Shown: piece after piece, positions 24,670-36,451 of the stretch
Position numbering within the stretch: position 1 is the stretch's first letter
Layout: each line of letters starts with the position of its first letter
Source: Plotosus lineatus
Lineage: Eukaryota; Chordata; Actinopteri; Siluriformes; Plotosidae
Length of the DNA: 64,000 nucleotides
Direction: 5' to 3'
NCBI GenBank assembly: GCA_024760905.1
Contig: CM045750.1
Coordinates: 10,458,919-10,522,918, forward strand
The notes under the pieces: generated by a model
Seen by the model: the letters and a program-made list of their open reading frames with translations, nothing else
The model's database searches: none
Told to the model about the DNA's origin: nothing
Translations under genes and position numbers: made by a program

Positions 24670-26207
24670 TCATTCCATCCAAGCTTGGTAAGAGTCGGAC
24701 GAGCTCTCGGAGCGGTTGATGAGAGGCTGGTTCTCGGAGTTCCTTTTCCTTCTTCTTGATACAAGTCTTCGGATTTTAATCAGCACCACAGCCACAAGTA
24801 CAAAATAAACAGCACCCAAAACTGCGGCGCCCAGGAGCCAGGGCCAGTGCTCACGCAATGGTTCGAAATAGGACGCAATGTCATCTACAAACCTCTGACC
24901 TGTAATCATAAAATTAACATAATTAAATTATTATGAATAAAAAATTACATTGGTAAAACATTCATTTTCTGAATCAATTCATCCTAATTAGTGCCACGGG
25001 GAGACTGGTGCCCATCTCAGCCAACTCTGGGTGAGAGCAGAGTACAACCTCGACAGAAACACGCTGATGGCTTTGCAGCTCCTCTTGTTGAAAGTCAGCA
25101 ATGGTTCTTTTGCATGAATCTCTCACCATAGACAGTGAGAGACATGGCCGGCCTTTGATAACCCAGTTAGCGGCACTTGGGGGCACAGGAGTGACAACCG
25201 TTGACAGTGGCGCTTGAGTCCCCGAACTTAGGATCAGTCATCCAGCACACCTTACCACCTATCTGCCCATTTGGTAAGACATCCAGTGCTCCTGGATCGG
25301 CTCTATAATATTTATGAGTATTATCTTCTTCTTTTGCTTTTGGCTTTTCCCTTTTTTTCTCAGGGGTCACCACAGCATATCATCTGATTCGCATGTTTGA
25401 TTTAGCATAGGGTTTTACGTCGGATGTCCTTCCTAACACAACCCTTTTAGTAAGGGACAGAAACACGCTGACGGCTTTGAAGCTCCTCTTGTTGAAAGTC
25501 AGCGATGGTTCCTTTACATCAGGGGTCGGGAATCTATGGCTCGCGAGCCAGATGTGGCTCTTTTGATGACTGTATCTGGCTCTCAGACAAATCAGGTGGC
25601 CTTTCTTAACAGAATAATGAATACATAATTTCACTGTCATTTAAATAAAAATAAAAAATCCATCAAATAAAACAAAAACAGATGAATAAATCTCGCACAT
25701 TTAAATCTATTCATCTATTTTCAATACCACGTCACTGTGGCGAAGCAGAGAGCTAATACTTTCTGTATGTGGGCGGTTCCGATACCTTGAAACTGTAATT
25801 TTATTGGACTCACATGCTGCAGTGTTTATGTGACAGGAAGCATGTTCCAAGTTTTGGCAATCAGCTGGTCTGTGGGTTGAAGTTTTTCCATGTCTGTCCA
25901 TTTGTGTTTGCTTGCCAGCTGTGCTTGGCTTCGTGGAAATGAGAGGATCAAAAACAAGGGAACTTCACTTCTTTACTCAAAAACAACACTCGTAGTCTGT
26001 GGCTGTTGTTATAATCCTATAAAATTAGAGTTTGAAGGTATCAGACCCGCCCACATACTGGAGTACAGAAAGGATTGGCTCGCCGCTGCGCGCCACATTG
26101 ACATGGCATTGAAAATAGATGTAAAGATGTAAATGCGTGAGATTTATTCATCTGTTTTTTCTTTACTTGATGGCTTTTTTTGTAATATCCATACATTTTA
26201 TATACAT

Positions 26208-26263
<56 letters not shown>

Positions 26264-29200
26264 TATGGCTTTCAGGTGATTAGATTTTAAAATGTCTTTT
26301 TTTTTGGCTCTCTTCGTCAAAAAGGTTCCCGACCGCTGTTTTACATGACCATAGACAGTGAGAGACGTGGCTGGCCTTTGATAACCCAGTTAGCTGCACT
26401 AGAGGGGACAGTGACAACCCTGTGGAGAGTGGGACTCGAACCGCCAACCTTAGGATCAGCGATCCAGTGCCATTCACCACCAGGCAACCACTGCCCCAAT
26501 ATTTATAAGTATTATATCTCTGGAAAATAATCATGCTTACTGTCATTCAGCCATTTCTTGGGCAAACTGGCAAAACTGGCAGTTTAGGGGCAACCGTAGC
26601 TTCATGGTTATAGAAGCATCTTTGGGACTGATTCTCGAATCAGCAAGTAAAGTGTGTGGCAGTGGGAGTGAGCAACACCTTCCTTCCTCCATATAAATGG
26701 TTATGAGCAAGGCACCGAACCCCCAACTGCTCTTCAGGCACCTCAAATGTGTGTGTGGTGGCTCACTACTCCATATGTGTGTGCACTCACTTTGGATTGG
26801 TTAAATGCAGAGGAAATAATCTCTCTTACAGGATTAATGCAATATAGAAAAAAAATCAAATTACTTATTCCTACTAGGGTCACCAGGAGACTGGCACTCA
26901 TCTCAGTTGCCTCTGAGTGAAGGCCAGAATACCAGCTGAAGAATAGCTCACCAGACCTATACACAACCATTTTTATTTACACTCACACCTCAGAGAGAAA
27001 TTCGGAACAGCTAATTAGATTAATGTGCATATAATTGGACTATGAACTACTCAATGGAAACCCACATATCCTCAGGGAGAACATGCAAACTCCACACAGA
27101 AACACCTAAGCCTGGGACTTGAGCCCAGGACCTTTTTGCTGTAAGGCAGACATGCAACCATTTTTCCCACTCTGGGCGGGAGCAAAGAAAAAACCTGAAC
27201 AGCTCGCCAGGCCATCACAGGGTCCATACACATGAAACCATTCACACTCACTCTCACATCTTGAGGCAATTTGAAACAGCCAGTTCTCCTACTGTGCATG
27301 TTTTTGGACTGTGGGTGGAAACCGGAGTACCAGGAGGAAATCCTTGCAAGATCGGGGAGAACATGCACACCACAATGTTCTGGTGAGCTATTCAAGGTGT
27401 ACTCTGCCTTTACCCACTGTCGGCTGAGATAGGCTTCATGGTCCAAATAGTATTAAATGGTCTGGAAAATAAGTGAGTGAGAGATTATGGCACTGAAATA
27501 TTCAACAATAAGCACAATACCCACTTTTATTTCTTTTATAAATTCCGTTATAAAGTGGAACAGAAAAGACAGACTAGCCTGTGCCAGATGTTATCGTATT
27601 TCACTGTATATCATCATATAAATATTACCAGGGTCTTGGAGGTAGGCGTATTCATAGCCTAATTCTTTGCTGGAAATAAAGTAGTCCCCATTCCTGTACA
27701 GAGGGATGAAGGGTGCCATGTAGTATTCACTGTTGTGGCCAATTGGGGCATTGGCTGTTGGGTAGTGAGACTTGTCTGGCTGGTACCTTCTGAACCACTG
27801 CTCATATAGGCTATGGAAAGAGTAATAAACTCAAAACAAGCCATCACTTACAAAACAACTCCAGGTTATATTCAAAAGACAGAGGCCACATCGTGTTCAG
27901 TTTTACACCGCCATTTCTCACCTATCCACGAACGCATGATGTAGAATGAAAATTGGGTCATTTGCCGAGCCCTGCACGGAGGACATGGTGCCATTCATGA
28001 AGAAGTGCAGCGCTGCATGCATGCCAAGTTTGCTGCTGTTCCCAAGGCCTGTGCGAGGATTTCCGAAACCTACACAGGAAGTAAAGTGCTCAGAGTTTTA
28101 ATTAAATAATTTTATTTCACCTGTGAAGTCCGATTACACTTGCTTTTGAAGCAGAGTTGGGACTGGTTAGTATATGGATGGCAGACAATCTAGGAACACC
28201 AGGTGCTGTACAAGGGACGCAGAGAAAAGCCAAAGGCAGACCACCAATCTATCCATTTGCCAATCCGATTAATCCTACTAGAGAAGTGGGAGGGGCTGAA
28301 GTCTCTCAGTCGACGCTGGGCGAAGGCAGGTATAGCCTGGACAATGTTCATTTTCTGTAACCGCTTAATCCTAAGTAAGGTTGTGTGGAGGCTGGCGCCC
28401 ATCCTAGCTGACTCTGGGCGAGGGCAGAGTACACTCTGGACATTTCATCAGGCCATCGCAGGGCAGAAATACGCTGACGGCTTTGCAGCTCCTCTTGTCG
28501 AAGGTCAGCAATGGTTCTTTTACACGAACCTCCCACCAGAGACAGTGAGTGACATGGCCTGCCTTTGATAACCCAGTTAGCTGCACTGGGTGGGACAGTG
28601 ACAACCTTGTAGAGAGTGGGACTTGAACCCCCAACCTTAGAATCAGCGATCCAGCACCCATTACCACCAGGCCATCACTGCCCCATTTGGGACAATGTCT
28701 AAAATCTAATTAGCCTTAAATGTATTGTTTTCAATTGTGGGAGGAAAACTGAGAGCATCCAAAGCAAACCCACACAATAACTGTGAGAATTGGCAAGTTC
28801 ACAAAAAAAATGCTGTTTCCAAATCCTAGACTCGGACCGGGACCTTTTTGCTGTGAGTCAGACATGCTAACCACTACGCCACCATGCTGCTCAAAGGCAG
28901 AATTACACTCCTGTGTAACATGCCTAGACAATCATGACTGCCGAAGCCTGGAACAGTTAAAGCACACAGAGTAGAAAACAAAGAATTCCTGGTAGAATTG
29001 TGTAATTATATCAGATTAGTTGGAGGCGTGAATTCATACCCTGAGGCGGAAAGGCTGCACCAAAAGGATTTTTTTTTTCCTTTTGCCCGATTTGGTTTAA
29101 AACAAAACTTAAATACTGAAGGTGCTTCTATGATTATGGTGTTTTGTATTTAATTGCCTTCAACCTTCAAGTGTGTTCCTGAAGCTCATGTTGGCCATAC

Positions 29201-32200
29201 GGTCCATGGGCCCAGTGTCATACTGGGACAAACTGAGCGTGAAGTCCACTTCGGAGGATGTGGGAAGCCCATCAGCCCGGTCCCGATCATGGTTTCCGGG
29301 GTTGCGCAGTAAAGGTCCTTCCTCTCTGCCATCACACAAGATTCCTCTCATACTGTATTCCGGTTCTCTTGAGCAGATTATCTAGAAAGGTTTAAATCAA
29401 ACAATACAATTAAGTCATACATTTCACTAAATAATCTCAGCCAACTCTTGGTTGAAGGCAAGGTACACCCTGGACAGCTTGCAAGGCCATTGTGAGGCCA
29501 ACACTCATACAACCTCATACAACCATTCACACTCACACTCATACCTCGAGGTAATTTGGGCAATACGGAACAGCCAGTTAGGGGCCAGTGGTGGTCAAGT
29601 GGTATAGGGTGCTGGATCACTGATCCTAAGGTTGGGGGTTCAAGCCCCACAATCCATGGGTTGTCATTTACCCCCCCCCCTCTCCCCCTCAATTTTACAT
29701 TAAAAATACTGTAGATGTAAAGATTTAAATGTGTGGGATTTATTCATCTGTTTTTGTTTTATTTGATGGATTTTTTTATCATCATCATCATCATCGCCAT
29801 CATCATCTTCTTCCGCTTAGTCCAGGGTCGGGTCGCGGGGGCAGCAACCTCAGAAAAGAGGTCCAGACGTCCCTCTCCCGAGCCACTTCCTCCAACTCTC
29901 CCGGGGGGACACCGTGGCGGTCCCAGACAAGCCGAGAGACATAGTCCCTCCAGCGTGTTCTAGGTCGACCCCGGGGTCTCTTCCCGGTTGGACATGCCCG
30001 AAACACCACACCAGGGAGGCGTCCGGGGGGCATTCTGACCAGATGCCCGAGCCACCTCAACTGGCCCCTCTCAATGCGGAGGAGCAGCGGATCAACTCCG
30101 AGCTCTCCCCGGATGGCGGAGCTTCTCACCTTATCGCTAAGGGAGAACCCCGCCACCCGGCGAAGGAAGCTCATTTCAGCCGCTTGTATCCGTGATCTTG
30201 TTCTTTCGGTCATTACCCAACGCTCGTGACCATAGGTGAGGGTTGGAACGTAGATCGACTGGTAAATTGAGAGCTTCGCCTTGCGGCTCAGCTCCTTCTT
30301 CACCACGATGGACCGGTACAGGCACCGCTTAACAGCAGAGGCTGCAGCGATCCGTCTGTCGATCTCTCGCTCCATCCTTCCCTCACTCATAAACAAGACC
30401 CCAAGATACTTAAACTCCTCCACTTGGGGCAGGACCTCATTCCTGACCCGGAGGGTGCATTCCACCCTTGTCTGACTGAGAACCATGGCCTCGGACTTGG
30501 AGGTACTGATCTTCATTCCGGCTGCTTCGCACTCAGCTGCGAATCGCTCCAATGAGAGCTGGAGGGCCCGACTTGATGAAGCCAAGAGGACAACATCATC
30601 CGCAAAAAGCAGAGATGATATCCGATGGCCACCAAACCAGAACCCCTCATCGCCTCGACTGCGCCTAGAAATTCTGTCCATAAAAATTATGAACAGAATC
30701 GGTGACAAAGGACAGCCTTGGTGGACTCCAACTCCCACTGGAAACGAATCCGACATGCTGTTACCAATATGGACCAAACTCTGGCTCCGGTGATACAGCG
30801 ACCGAATAGCTCGTAGCAACAGATCCGGAACGCCGTACTCTCGGAGCACGCCCCACAAGATCGTTCGACGGACACGGTCGAAAGCCTTCTCCAAATCCAC
30901 AAAGCACATGTGGACAGATTGGATTTTTTTATTTTTATTTCAATGACAGAGAAATTATGTATTCATTATTCTGTTAAGTAAGGCCACCTGATTTATCTGA
31001 GAGCAAGATACAGTCATCGAAAGAGCCATATCTGGCTCACGAGCCATAGGTTCCCGACCCCTGATGTAAAGGAACCATTGCTGACTTTCGTAAAGAGGAA
31101 CCGCAATGTCGTCAGCGTGTTTCTGTGCCTTACTAAAGGGTTGTGTCAGGAAGAGCATTCGACATAAAAAAAAAAAATTAAAAAAAAAACCTTTGCCAAA
31201 TCAAATGTGCAATTCATTCGCTGTAACGACTCCTGAAAAAGGGAAAAAGCCAAAAGGAAATCTCTCAATCTCATGGAACAGCCAGTTAGACTACTCTGCA
31301 TGTTTTTGGAGTGTGGGCAGAAACTGGAATACCCAAGCATGAGGAGAAGATGCAAACTGCACACAGAATCGTCCAAGCTGGAATCGGACCCAGGACTTCT
31401 TGCTGTGAGGCAGACGTGCTAAGCACTACACCACCACCCTGCCACCCTAGTGGTATATTACCAAACATTAATGTCTAATACATGTGCTTCAGGGTATTTT
31501 TTTGCCATTATACTTATATTATACTTATTTAATATTTAAACTGTTTCGTAGATATGACAGATATGAATATATTGTTATATGACAGAAGTAAGCGATCACT
31601 CTGAGCTAAACACCCCATTATTTAAACTTGAGCATTACAGGTTTATTTCTCTTCATACAAGATTTCACGATCAGCTCATGTGTGACATCGTACACTTCAA
31701 GTGGTTCTGGTCCGTGTGTGGAACATTTAACATGCTATGGTGTTTCCCCACAAGGATTCAAAAGGTAACTGTAAACAAAAAGACTTGAACATCCAATAAC
31801 CATTAGTTCAGTTCATTTTCTGGAACATAATTTGGGTCACGAGAAGGCTGGCACCCATACCAGCCAACTCCGGGCAAGGGCAGAGTACACTCTGGAGAGC
31901 TTGCCAGGCCACCGCAGGGCGAAAACATGCTGATGGCTTTGCAGCTAATGGTTTTTTTACACGAACCCCACACCATAGACAGTGAGAGACATGGCCCGGC
32001 CTTTGATAACCCAGTTAGCTGCACTCTGGGGACAGTAACAACCTTGTTTGTGGAGAGTGGGACTCGAACCCCGACATTAGGATTAGCGATCCAACCCCCT
32101 ATACCACTAGGCCACCACCAATAACCGTTAATAATTGATTAAATCAATTAATTATATCTTTGTTTGTGTTTGCTTGTTTTTAAGTGATGGCCTGGTGGTA

Positions 32201-33602
32201 AAGATGCTTGATCACTGATCCTAAGTTTGGGGGTTAACACCCCACTCTCAATGGGTTGTCACGGTCCCCCCAGTGCAGCTAACTGGGTTATCAAAGGCAT
32301 GTCTCTCACTGTCTACTATGGTGTGAGGTTCATGTAAAAGAACCACTGTTGACTTTCGACAAGAATAGCTGCATAGCCCTCAGCGTGTTTCTGCCCTGTG
32401 ATGACCTGGCGACCGGTCCAGAGTGTACTCTGCCCTCGCCCAGAGTCAGTTGAGATGGGCGCCAGCCTCCCCGTGACTCTAATGAGGATTAAGCGATTCA
32501 GAAAATGAATGAATGAATCCTGCTTTTATTTATTTCTTTTATTTAAAAATCTCTTAAATGTTCTTTTTAACCGCAGTGTGTCAGAGTGATTATTGTGCTG
32601 TGTGGTTACTGTATTAATTAGTTGTGATTCTTGTATTGTAATACAACATCACAATGTCGTTGGGCCACCTTCATGGCGAGACTTGGGCTGATTTGGCCTG
32701 GCGGCACCCATCCCTCTCCAGGTCATAGAAACATGCTGACGGCTTTGCAGCTACTCTTTACGAAAGTCAGCAATGGTTCTTTTACATGAAGCTCTCACCA
32801 TAGACAGTGAGGGACATGGCCTGCCTTTGATAACCCAGTTAGCTGCACTGGGGGGACAGTGACAACCCTGTGGGGACTCGAACCCCCAACCTTAGGATCA
32901 GCGATCCTGCGCCTTAACCACTAGACCACCACTGCCCAATACAATATGGGGAAGACTAAACAAATTTCCTACTTATGGAGCAATCAAGTTAATCTAATCT
33001 AATCTAATCTAATCTAATCTAATATTGTATTATATACAGTATTTGAATACTTGTTTTGGTGTGTAAGTGGTGTGTTTAAGTTACGAAAACCTCTGAATAC
33101 GAAAAATCCAGGTTACGAAAAACATTTTTGTAAATTTTCACCCTCTGTATATGAAACAACCTCTTCTTGAAAAGGAGGTTGCAATGCAGGAGTTGCTCTC
33201 TCATTGGCTGTCTCCCAACATCCCACCCAGCTGGCCTTCCATTGGCCTCTCATTGGCCAGGAGGGAGCGGAATCTCCATAGTACTGCACCCATAAACTTG
33301 TTTGTCACACACATAAAGGAGAGATGTACTGTTGGTTCGTGAGTTTTGAGAGTTTTGAGAGTATTGTACTCATTGCAGCTTATTTGAGGAGGTCTGGATG
33401 AGCCCCGCATTCGGCCACGAAGCATTTTTGTGCACGGAAGTGGGCGGCGCCACAAGACCTCCACAAGGAAGCAAGTTAATCTTGAATCCTGACCTCAGAT
33501 CTTTCAAACAGGTAATTCCACTTTATATACAACTCGTGTGGGCGGAGCCCGCATTCGGCAGAGCACGTGCTCAAAGAGGGAGTGAGAGAGAGAGGTTTTT
33601 TT

Positions 33603-33658
<56 letters not shown>

Positions 33659-33702
33659 AGACAGAGAGAAAGAGAGAGAGAGATAGATAGAAAGAGACAG
33701 TG

Positions 33703-33771
<69 letters not shown>

Positions 33772-34965
33772 AGAGAGAGAGAGAGATAGAAAGAGACAGT
33801 GTTTTGTGTGTGTGTTAATAAAAAAAATGTTTAATAAAATGTTAAAGAGGTTTAATGAATAATTTTCTTTTACTTTAACAAGTATTTCATACATATTTCA
33901 ATTGGTGTACTTTTATCATTTTTAAAGGGTTTATGGGGTAGTCTTTGGAGCCTTGGAAGAATCAACACGTTTTACATGTAAAAGGCGCCACAGGTTCTGA
34001 AAAAGGCTCTAGAACAGATTGATTTCGTAAGTAGAGGGCCGACTGTATATTAATTTCATATAATTTTATATTAACCAAAGTTTAAGTGCATTTCTGATTA
34101 CCTTCCAGGCTGAGAAAACAGATGATGGACTGATGAGGTTTGGGGTTAGGGGACTTTGTCCACCCATGAGTTGATCGGTGCAAACCTCACAGTCTCGAGC
34201 ATCCCTCCAGTCCCAGTATGGAACAGTGAAGTCCAGATCTCCAGTCAGTTTTCTTATCTCATGTTCCCAGCGTAGAAGAAAAACCCTGTGCCATGGCAAG
34301 AACCCCGGGGCCCAATGTCCAAAATCAACGTCTGTCCACATATTATTCTCTCCTCCAAGCAGAGCTGGTCGTGAAACATAATAATGCATCCAGACAAACA
34401 GATCATAGATGGAAACGTCTGTAAACATTGGACGCGACGAATTGCTCCTTTGGTTGTAGATGCCTGTAATTATCACATAATCTTGGCTGATTGTATTCTT
34501 GGCTAAATTAAGATAAGAGATGAACCTCCGAATTTCTGTCTTTGAAAGTTGGAAAATGTTTCTTCTGACCGTTTCACGTCTTTGATTGCAAAGTGTCCCG
34601 ACGTAACCAAACGCGCAATCACTGCAGTCGGTGCCCATGAAGTTTGGGAGACAACTGCAAGTGCGGTTAAAAAAAGTAAGAGGCCACCTCTCCCTGTCAT
34701 CCACACCATTAAATGGATATTGAGGGCCATCAGGCTGCTCGGAGACCATCACGTTTTGGCACGTTCCCCGACCAGAGCGAGCTCCGCATGCAGATCCATC
34801 TCCGTTCCAAACGGGACAGCATTGCCTCGAGGCCAGATCTTGGCTGTTCGCGCACTGCCGGGGAATCTGCTGCAACGTCGGCTTCAGTATCTGAGTGAAA
34901 AAGACTAGAACGACGAGACAGTACATTGTATAAGTGGGAAACCACTTCAATTTGTGATGGCACAC
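24670..34965 (-). CDS. tyr: Tyrosinase, complete 5-exon gene
   Basis: This is a copper monooxygenase that starts melanin synthesis (tyrosine to DOPA to dopaquinone) in melanosomes. Exons are 34102-34965, 29165-29381 (217 bp), 27922-28069 (148 bp), 27629-27810 (182 bp) and 24670-24899. The sizes of exons 2-4 equal those I recall for human TYR. Counting from the first Met, there is an N-terminal hydrophobic signal, a Cys-rich EGF-like region (about 39-127), CuA His at 194, 217 and 226 ([21 protein letters not shown]), and CuB His in GMHAALH and ILHHAFVD. A membrane span ([21 protein letters not shown]) follows, then a basic tail with the melanosomal-type ENQPLI motif. The second Met (34926) aligns better with known starts and gives 533 residues; the first gives 546. 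Introns are full of SINE, hAT and LINE insertions. The exon 2 donor (GTTGAA) is weak. Confidence 0.96.
24968..25268 (-). mobile_element. S1 SINE in tyrosinase intron 4
   Basis: Minus-strand S1 copy with type II tail. It matches 12001-12318 in unit A. Confidence 0.7.
25333..26497 (-). mobile_element. S1 SINE split by an H1 hAT-like element
   Basis: The type I tail (25333-25510) and the head (26340-26497) belong to one minus-strand S1 copy. They are separated by the element at 25520-26338. Confidence 0.75.
25520..26338 (+). mobile_element. H1 hAT-like element with fold-back arms, nested in S1
   Basis: Ends are 'caggggtcggga' and the complement of 'tcccgaccgctg'. Flanks are ctttacat and ttttacat (7 of 8 match), as expected for hAT. 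The left 190 bases are inverted relative to the right arm: 'atccatcaaataaaac' and 'gatgaataaatctc' occur as complements near 26130-26180. An (AT)n run (about 26208-26260) has replaced part of the right arm. Confidence 0.72.
26560..27440. repeat. R3 and R2 dispersed repeats in tyrosinase intron 4
   Basis: R3 (26560-26860) and R2 (26870-27440) correspond to 12360-13185 in unit A. No coding potential is seen. Confidence 0.5.
28348..28684 (-). mobile_element. S1 SINE in tyrosinase intron 2
   Basis: Minus-strand, type II tail; counterpart of 13813-14155. Confidence 0.75.
29780..30919 (-). mobile_element. 5'-truncated LINE with 13-bp target duplication
   Basis: The minus-strand insertion has a GATGAT-type 3' tail (29779-29812). 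It is flanked by an exact 13-bp repeat, tggatttttttat (29767-29779 and 30920-30932). It interrupts the H1 element. Related fragments occur at 61030-61175 and 61858-62345. Confidence 0.9.
29803..30909 (-). CDS. LINE reverse transcriptase fragment, open frame of 368 residues
   Basis: This is the C-terminal two thirds of a non-LTR reverse transcriptase without a single stop. It starts [13 protein letters not shown] (RT finger/palm entry) and continues with [17 protein letters not shown] and the catalytic [12 protein letters not shown] (residues about 100-111). Thumb and C-terminal segments follow, including [15 protein letters not shown] and [15 protein letters not shown]. The 5' part (endonuclease and RT start) is lost by truncation, so it has no promoter of its own. 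The intact frame and exact target duplication point to a young insertion. The clade is not assigned with confidence. Confidence 0.85.
   Translation of the reverse strand: MCFVDLEKAFDRVRRTILWGVLREYGVPDLLLRAIRSLYHRSQSLVHIGNSMSDSFPVGVGVHQGCPLSPILFIIFMDRISRRSRGDEGFWFGGHRISSLLFADDVVLLASSSRALQLSLERFAAECEAAGMKISTSKSEAMVLSQTRVECTLRVRNEVLPQVEEFKYLGVLFMSEGRMEREIDRRIAAASAVKRCLYRSIVVKKELSRKAKLSIYQSIYVPTLTYGHERWVMTERTRSRIQAAEMSFLRRVAGFSLSDKVRSSAIRGELGVDPLLLRIERGQLRWLGHLVRMPPGRLPGVVFRACPTGKRPRGRPRTRWRDYVSRLVWDRHGVPPGELEEVARERDVWTSFLRLLPPRPDPGLSGRR
31812..32120 (-). mobile_element. S1 SINE in tyrosinase intron 1
   Basis: Minus-strand copy with the 'gttcattttctgg' tail end and the head at 32120. Confidence 0.7.
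32186..32517 (+). mobile_element. S1 SINE in tyrosinase intron 1
   Basis: Plus-strand copy with a type II tail ending 'ggattaagcgattcagaaaatgaatgaatg'-like sequence. Confidence 0.7.
32700..32938 (-). mobile_element. Partial S1 SINE
   Basis: Head and body on the minus strand. The tail is largely lost. Confidence 0.6.
32987..33022. repeat. (AATCT)n microsatellite
   Basis: About seven tandem AATCT units. Confidence 0.85.
33060..34046. mobile_element. DNA-transposon-like repeat with internal GT/GA microsatellite
   Basis: The right end reads 'ttcgtaagtagagggccgac', which resembles a mariner/Tigger-type terminus. The left part has 'aagttacgaaaacctctgaa'. Internal blocks are shared with 14305-14860. 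A (GT)n/(GA)n run fills about 33608-33815. It lies just inside tyrosinase intron 1, next to exon 1. Confidence 0.5.
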
Positions 34966-34985
34966 TGACGATCTTGAGGTTAATC

Positions 34986-34993
34986 CTTTTAAA
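34986..34993 (-). promoter_or_regulatory. tyr: TATA-like element of tyrosinase
   Basis: The minus strand reads TTTAAAAG. Transcription would start about 25-30 bases downstream, near 34960. That is downstream of the first ATG (34965), which favours the ATG at 34926. Confidence 0.4.
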
Positions 34994-35046
34994 GTCTTTT
35001 TTTTTACACCATTCGTTTCTCACGCCTCCCATCACATTCTTCAGAT

Positions 35047-35052
35047 CACATG
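35047..35052 (-). promoter_or_regulatory. tyr: CATGTG E-box upstream of tyrosinase
   Basis: The minus strand reads CATGTG, the core of MITF-bound M-boxes known from tyrosinase-family promoters. It lies about 60 bases upstream of the TATA-like element. The flanking T of the full M-box is not present. Confidence 0.4.
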
Positions 35053-36152
35053 TTTCTCTGCCTCAGGGTCGTTTGGGTGAAAAGTCTTTTCTGCTTTACT
35101 GGTACTCGGTGTCTGTTATGAAGTAGACAATAAAAAAATCACCAAGTTCTGGTCAAAACTGGACGAATTACGTAATGGTGGTCATAAGAAAAAAGCTCGT
35201 ATTATGTTCCCTTGATGTGAGAAAACTTGAAAACATTGTCAAGAAGAAGGTACGCACCTCATTAAAAAATAATAACTCATCGTTTCATTAATTAACTTCA
35301 CAAGCAAATTAATCAGGGTGCCTCTCTGGAGACAGCTCAACTGGGACCAATACAGACATATATACACTCATTCACCGGTTTCTTTTTTTTGTTTGTTTTG
35401 TTTGTTTATTTTACAATTTAGTGTAATGAGTTCACCTACTGGCATGCTTCTGTAACCCTGGAGAAAACCAGAATGAACACTGAAACACAGAAATGTAAGA
35501 CCGAGGACTGAACCGGAGACCTTCAAATTTTAATGTGCAGTACACAGTTTAACCGGAAGATGTCGCGCTGCTCAAATAACAGCAGAGTTTCAGTTTGATA
35601 TTTGAAGAGAATAAAAATACTTCTCCAGTGCATCGCGAAAAATGGCAGCTCTGTAGGCACCCCACTGACAGGGTTTAAAAACTGATCCAAAGTCAGCTAT
35701 GTGATATCGTTTCAGGTGGAGCAAGTACAGTAGTCTTGTAATATCGCATTGCTTGTTTGTTTGTGTTGTTTGCTTTCATTGCGAATACCAACAGTACTGT
35801 AATGTTATTGTCACATTTTTGTCGAACACATTAGACAATGTAATGGCTCATCTCGGGATGTGGGTCTTCCGAAAGGCTTCCAATAGGCTTTAATTTCTCA
35901 GGTGCTCAATAACTTATTTTTTAATATTATTTCATAACATGATGCCCAATGCTGAATATCTAAATTTAAGTTGGATTAAAAGAAGCGACACTTAAACCAG
36001 CACATAAAATCATTGCAACCATAGTTATTTTGTCCAATCTTAAAGGAGACGACAACAAATTTCTCATAACACCACAGAGAGCATCGCATTCAAACCACCT
36101 ATGCTTACTCGAGGCTATTCGTCCTCGGAAACAGAGGTGTGTGTGTGTGTGC

Positions 36153-36201
<49 letters not shown>

Positions 36202-36420
36202 GGTGTGTATGTACGCTACACTTAAAGGATGTATCAGTGTTTGTAACTATACCTTGTCTATGAAAGCGCTTGGACTGGCGCACCAAAGCGCAGCGGTGTT
36301 ATCCACGATGCCATGTGACCCCCGTGGCTGAGACCGCACGCTTTTCGGAAGCGCTTATTACACCACGAGATGTCCATCTTTGAAGACACGAAGGCAAGAA
36401 CGGTAAGATTTCTGTATATG

Positions 36421-36451
<31 letters not shown>

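Larger units (their letters stand above)
29690..31066 (+). mobile_element. H1 hAT-like element interrupted by a LINE
   Basis: The right part (30933-31066) ends 'ggttcccgacccctg'. The left part (29690-29779) has the 'gggatttattcatctgt' block shared with other H1 copies. The left terminus is not clear, so it is probably truncated at a C-rich run. Confidence 0.65.
29581..31465 (+). repeat. Right boundary repeat of the duplication (copy 3 of 3), split by nested elements
   Basis: The S1 head (29581-29690) and tail (31067-31262) are followed by the composite repeat, which ends 'ggtatattaccaaac' near 31465. Left of it, 29381-29580 matches 17435-17600. Right of 31465 the sequence is unique and differs from the other two copies. 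Confidence 0.75.

Noticed and set aside
33571..33894. Open frames of 100-150 codons on both strands
   Set aside because: They translate the GT/GA microsatellite and have no non-repetitive protein content.
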